Source: Ricinus communis
Taxonomy: Eukaryota; Streptophyta; Magnoliopsida; Malpighiales; Euphorbiaceae
DNA length: 64,000 nt
Direction: 5' to 3'
NCBI RefSeq assembly: GCF_019578655.1
Contig: NC_063261.1
Coordinates: 22,795,126-22,859,125, forward strand
Shown: positions 58,695 through 64,000 of the stretch, piece by piece
How positions within the stretch are numbered: position 1 is the stretch's first letter
Layout: every line of letters starts with the position of its first letter
Translations under genes and position numbers: made by a program
Notes under the pieces: model-generated
Database searches by the model: none
Told to the model about the DNA's origin: nothing
Seen by the model: the letters and a program-made list of their open reading frames with translations, nothing else

Positions 58695-61600
58695 GAGAAT
58701 AGTCACATGAAGAATGTATTAAGGTGTAAGAGTTTAAGGTTGTGCAAAACCACAGAATTTAAATGGGAGTCCTACACACACATTTCTCTAACTTAAAACA
58801 ATTGACTAACATAATAGTCTAAACTCTTTCTCCAAATCAGATTCCTTTTCTACAAAGTAGAAATGCTGGAATATTAAGTGGTACATCTGTCATCCCAAGA
58901 TTATAATTTTTTTCAATTCAAAATTTTACAATAATTTAAAATTTAAAATTTAAAAAATGAGAGGTCTCGTATTCAATTTTTCTCGTTTAAACTAATTAAA
59001 AATTTTATAATTTTAGTATTTAATAAATTCTATAACAAATCCTAAACATATAAATATGCATATTTAATCTTGGAATTAGCTATTCTATATAAGTACATAT
59101 TTCCTAATAAATTAAAATAGACCGTTTATGGGAATTAAAGGGATTATAGATCAGATATCTTTGTCAGTATAGAACCAGGAAAAGTAGATGTGTGGGCAGC
59201 AAGTGTTGGAGGCTGCTAGCACTTTAATGTTTTTCTTTTTTTGTTTCTCCCTCGTGATTGCTACTATCATATATTTAACAACACCCAACTACCATAATTA
59301 GGAAAGGGATAACAAATTAGCTTTTAATTCTATAACTAACAACTTCCTAGGAAAAACAGGACAACATAGTCTTCAAAGAAGAATCGGCTGTGGACAATTC
59401 TACCAAAATTTTGCATTGGTCACATCTTGAAGATTTTTACTTTTTTGGTGAAAGATATTTTCTTTGACGTTTAGAACAGTCAATAATAACAGTTGAGCCC
59501 TAATCTAAATAATAAAAACATTTTTCACAGTTGGTTTTTTTTCTTTATTTGATGAATTTTTTACTTTACTTCGAGAGTGTAAACTTTTGAAAATGAGCGG
59601 GTTTCGCTTCCTTTTTGCAATCAAAATCTCGAGTTCAAAGACTTTAGATATATAACTGCATTAAAACTCTTAAAAGATTATTTTGCCATACGTAAAAGTC
59701 TTATACACACGCTTGTAAAAGAACGTTACTACTATTATTGTATAATCCAAAAAGAAAAAAGACATAAAAATCTAGATTAAAAAAGAGGCATTTGTGGAAA
59801 ATTATGCAAATGATGCATTGCTTGTAGTAAAAGAAAAAGGATATGAACACAGTATTTCTTAAAGTTGGTACACAAAAGTCGCCCCTTTCTCAAGCTTTCA
59901 AACATTTGGTGATAATTAAATCATTTTATTATTATTATAAGAATCATGCCTGTTTCTTTTTATTTTTTATTTTAACTGCAATAATATAAAGTAAGTTAGA
60001 TCATAATTTTGTTTTAAAATAGTAGAGAGATCATGACTTATATGAAGTCCAAGAAAAATGGGATTCAGCTTCTTCTGTTCTCATATTATTAGGCGACTGT
60101 CAATCATGACCCTAATAAGTCGTGATTATACAATATAAAGTACTCAAAAGAATTATGTAAACTTTTGTTGAAAGGATAACATGTGCTGTATTTTATAATG
60201 TATTATATTTAATATTAATTGATACATAATTACTTATAATTAAAACTAAAAGTTATAAATATACATTATATTTATTTGAGTATATATTGCATATATCTAT
60301 AGTATATTATAAATACTTATACCTTTAAAAAAAGACCAAATAAAGCAATAAATGGTATATGCTCAATAAAATATGATATACATTAAATATATATTTAGTA
60401 TCTGCAACTATTTTAATTCATATAGATTGCATATTTATAAAAGGTAAACCCTTAGCAAATATTATGCATTACATTTATTTTATTATAATGTTGGGTATAA
60501 AATATATATGTTAGTTATATATTAGGTATATGTTAGGTAATTTTTAATCAAAGTCTCAATTTGTTTAACATGTTTTTATTCTAAAATTTAATTTTTTTTC
60601 AATAGAAAAGATATAATAACAGTGTCTATTCAAAATAGTAGAATATATTCAATTTATTTTAATATATGTTTCTTATATATAAAATACTTACTATATTTAT
60701 ATCTTTATAAAAAATACCAGAAAGAGTTACAGTAAATAGTATACGTTTTACTGATTTTGGTATATGTTTCATATATATTTAGTATATATATGGTATATAA
60801 ATGATATCTAAAACTGTTTTTCGATTTATTGGTATATCTTTCATGTAAGTTTGACCACTATTCAAAAAATGTTACTAATTTCTTAGAACAAGCATATTAT
60901 CAAACAATACCAGGACAAAATATAATATCATTTAATATAATTTATTAGCCAACTCAAAAATAGTCATATCATTTTTTATCCATACATAGATAGCATAATT
61001 ACAAGAAAAAAATCGAATTAGACTAAATAACTAGCTAGCACGTCTTGAATTAATGCTCAATGTCATCTCATTTATTTACTAGTTGTATAATAACCCATAT
61101 ACTCTTTCTTTGATCAACCTAGAAATACATTTTTCTCCTTATTCTTATTTACTATTTATTTTCATTTTTAATGTTTTCACCGTAACACATAAAAGTTTCT
61201 AGTATATCAAAATAATAAAGTTACAAATAAATTTTTTTCTTTCTAAAACTATATGAAAATAGTTACTATATATATATATATATTGGCATTTATTCATATA
61301 TATAATATATGTGTATTTTTTTTGAATATAATATCAAACTCATAAACACCATATACATTAAAACTATCACTAAAAGCAAAAAAAAAAAAAAATATATTGT
61401 TGAGAAAATTTATCAAACACCTTAGCTGTTCAAATATCAATTACAATAATCTATTTCTTTATGCATTTTAATTCTAAAAGGGTAAATCACATAAACTCAT
61501 TCTTACAAATCCACCCACTTCTAAAATACATATAAATTTATTTACATTAAAGGTTATTGTTGCCCCACTGTCAACGTAGAGTTGATTGACATTCTCTTTC

Positions 61601-62539
61601 CACTAAATAAATATAATTTATGGTTCAAACATATTAACAAACAGGTGGAAAACCAGAGAGTTTGAAGACATAAGTTATTATTTTATTCAATTTTAAGATA
61701 TCCAAAATATTGTTATGTTTATCAATATATGTATTCACATCTTATTTAACAAATACAATATAAAATTTGAATTAAACACCAACAAATCTAAATTAAATAA
61801 TTATACAACCAATACTTTTTGGATAGAAACACTTCAATACCCACATGAAATTATACAGAAATAGAAAAGAAAAATAAATAAAAAATAAAAAATAAAATTC
61901 TTCAAAAAATCCATGACATGAGAACGAGAGTGGTTCTCTTTGTTAAAGGAGAGGCGACCTAGGAATGAGTAAACACCGCTGAAATAAACAATCAATGTCG
62001 ACGGGAAGTTGAGTTCTTTCAGATCCTATGATGTTGCTAATTACTGTGTAAAAGTGTTGGTGATTTTCTTATAAAAAAGTGGAGAAGGAAGATGTTGATA
62101 ATTTTCTTATAAAAAAGTAGAGAAGCAACAGAGAAATAATAGAATAAAATTATAATAAAGAAGAATTAAAAAAAGAAAAGAAAAATAGAGCTTCTTTATA
62201 TATAATTTCGTAAAAAAGAAAATTTATAATATTTTTGAAAGTGTGAGTTGTATATATTTAAAAAGAAAAAAATTTTATCGTATAAATGATATTATTTTTA
62301 ATAAATTAGTATCTTTTTTTTGTAATTTCCTGATAATAAACAGGATCCAGAAATCCATTAGCTCCAGCAATCCAAACACAAAGTTATTTTAGTACTTTCC
62401 AATAATAATAATCAGGATCCAGAGTTCTATTGAATTAACCCAATCTGCTCTATCCTGGATCTTGGTAGACTATCATCAACTTCTTGGTAAAACGAAAAAT
62501 AAAAAACAAAAGTGATGTATTTTCGTCTTTTATCAATTA
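58695..62539. other. Long AT-rich intergenic DNA with TATATT-type sequence
   Basis: No gene is supported over 3.8 kb. The first 200 bases should contain the receptor-kinase promoter. From about 60180 to 60850 words such as GTATATGTTTCATATATATT, TTAGTATATATATGGTATAT and TTAGTTATATATTAGGTATA recur without a fixed period. A (TA)n run lies at 61268-61283. At 62057-62132 a 38-base unit (GTTGGTGATTTTCTTATAAA and on) is present twice. BamHI-like AGGATCCAG words recur at 62342 and 62414. Confidence 0.4.
62057..62132 (+). repeat. 38-bp direct repeat, two copies
   Basis: GTTGGTGATTTTCTTATAAA with its continuation to GGAGAAGGAAGAT (62057-62094) is repeated directly from 62095 with a few changes (GTTGATAATTTTCTTATAAA, AGTAGAGAAGCAA). 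It is short and its role is unknown. Confidence 0.75.
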
Positions 62540-63745
62540 AATGAAAACTTCATTGCAATCAGCCCTTAAAAGAGCCTCAAAATTACAACAGAAGGTAGCT
62601 AACCAGCAACTAGGAAGAGTTCCCTTCATAGTTGCTGAAGCCAGTCAGCACATTTGTTGGAGTATCTAGGCACATGAGCAAAAGAAAAAGAAGAACAAAC
62701 CCAAGTTCCTCCTTAATAGTTTGAACAATGGAATCTATCTCCCAATAAACACAAGAACATTCGCAGATGGCCTTATAAAGGATGAGGCAGTCAGTCTCAA
62801 AAATATAGTGCTTGCCAGTGAAGGATTTAGCTAACCTAACAGCTTCCAAAAGAGCCTGACCTTCTGCAACCAGCGGAGAAACATCTTTAATTTGCTTGGA
62901 ACATCCATCAATCAGTTTGCATACAACAACTATTCCTGCAAGATTCTTTTCAAGGGAGATAGCCGTATCAGAGTTGAATTTGAGTTAGCCTGAGAGAGGA
63001 GGACGCCATTTGGTATCACCATGCATGAACTCAAGTTTTTGGAAGCCTCTTTAACTGCAAAAGATTCCTGCACAATCTTCCAAGCCCTGGAAACAATAAA
63101 CAGGGGGTCAGGAACTTTATTAGAGAAGATCACAGAGTTTCTACTCTTCCATATACTCCAACACACAGAAGCACATTTTTGAATAAAGTCACTCCCCAAC
63201 TCTTTTCCTGATCCACCAGTTTTTAAATGAGGTAATATTAAACAAAGTAGGAATAAATCCCAAATTAGAGGCCACCCAAGTAGCTCTCGCATGGTCACGT
63301 AGAAACAGTAAGGTTTTCCATGGTTTCCTCATGACTGACATATAGGACACTGGGCCGAGTCAACAATATTCCTAGCAGACAGCTTGCCTTTGGTTGGGAG
63401 ACAATTGGAAGCAGTGCGCCAAAGAAATGACTTCAATTTTGGAGTAAGATCTGCATTCCGGATGTTCTTCCAAATACTAGAGTCCTGAGAAGTAGAAGGA
63501 ACGAAATTCAGGTCCCCTTTCCCAGAATCCATAAGTTGCATAAGCTGACTTAGCAGACAAAATTCCTTTTGAATCAAAATGCCACACTATTTTATCATTC
63601 ATGGATTCAGGACCTATAGGGATTTGAAGGAGTGCTTGCTGCTCCGGATTTGAGAATAGATTCCTCAACAAGGCCTAATTCCATTTCCTATTTCTAGTTA
63701 TAAGATCACCCACCACATTCACTTGACTATGAAAAGGTTTGGAGA
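62540..63745 (-). pseudogene. LINE (non-LTR retrotransposon) 3' remnant: zinc-finger RVT and RNase H-like parts
   Basis: In mixed minus-strand frames the order matches the 3' end of plant LINE ORF2. A VGDLITRNRKW-like segment and LRNLFSNPEQQALLQIPIG lie at 63720-63610. The zf-RVT domain follows (LTPKLKSFLWRTASNCLPT, then CPICQS at 63340). Next comes VCWSIWKSRNSVIFSN at about 63150, and last an RNase H-like part (EAVRLAKSFTGKHYIFETD at 62850-62790). Stops and frameshifts interrupt it. The reverse transcriptase and endonuclease are absent, so it is 5'-truncated near 63745. The 3' UTR extends to about 62540, with no clear oligo-A tail. Confidence 0.85.
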
Positions 63746-64000
63746 GAGAATAGTTTAATCCAAATTCAAGTGATGTATTGTGTCAATTATAAAACCTATC
63801 ACTGTAGCCTTTCAAAACTTGAACAATAAAAGAACAATTGAGAGCAAGACGTGGGTAAGCAGTTAAAATTCTTTTAGGAGTTATTAATGAGAAAAAGAAA
63901 AAAGTTATTTACAAAAACGCAGAATAAATTTATTATGTAAATTTTGATTTTCTATTTTTTTTAAAAAAAGAATTTAAGGGACAGTAATCGATCTGCCGTA
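63746..64000. other. AT-rich sequence at the window end
   Basis: Nothing coding is recognised between the LINE truncation point and the end of the window. Confidence 0.4.

Overview
This window is nuclear DNA from a flowering plant, most likely a core eudicot. The intergenic DNA is very AT-rich, the genes are split by many short plant-type introns, and there is a nuclear tRNA-Val(CAC) gene plus plant-only families (WAK-like receptor kinase, CASP-like protein, bifunctional P5CS). I could not fix the species. I see no bacterial operon, CRISPR array or provirus, and no undescribed multi-gene system.

Nine protein-coding genes could be rebuilt exon by exon, each giving one uninterrupted reading frame. 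In order: PRA1-family protein (+, 2598-4778); phosphoglycerate-mutase-like histidine phosphatase (-, 5890-8322); Yip1-family membrane protein (+, 10427-14027); P5CS, the proline-synthesis enzyme, 20 exons (+, 17976-26050); mitochondrial MAM33/p32-like glycoprotein (-, 27617-29269); CASP-like membrane protein (+, 30357-34508); GDP-mannose pyrophosphorylase (-, 38254-39717); eIF3 subunit G (+, 52735-55983); WAK-like receptor kinase (-, 56659-58694). The tRNA gene lies at 2227-2300, about 300 bp upstream of the PRA1 start.

The rest is accessory DNA. A fold-back MITE-like element lies at 1211-1719. A decayed but structurally complete Ty1/copia retrotransposon (-) lies at 44686-49181, with both LTRs, a primer-binding site, a polypurine tract and a 5-bp target duplication. 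A 5'-truncated LINE remnant (-) lies at 62540-63745. There are also a 247-bp tandem duplication in the P5CS 3' flank, an imperfect repeat array inside the eIF3G intron, and several transposon-like AT-rich stretches.

The genes are independent housekeeping or stress genes rather than one pathway: two trafficking proteins (PRA1, Yip1), two metabolic enzymes (P5CS for proline, GMPP for GDP-mannose, ascorbate and wall glycans), an organelle protein, a translation factor and two cell-surface proteins. The order Yip1 - P5CS - MAM33-like - GMPP matches, from memory, the block around P5CS1 on Arabidopsis chromosome 2, so this looks like conserved synteny. Details worth checking are two GC-AG introns, an upstream ORF and ABRE/TATA layout at P5CS, and the two repeat duplications.
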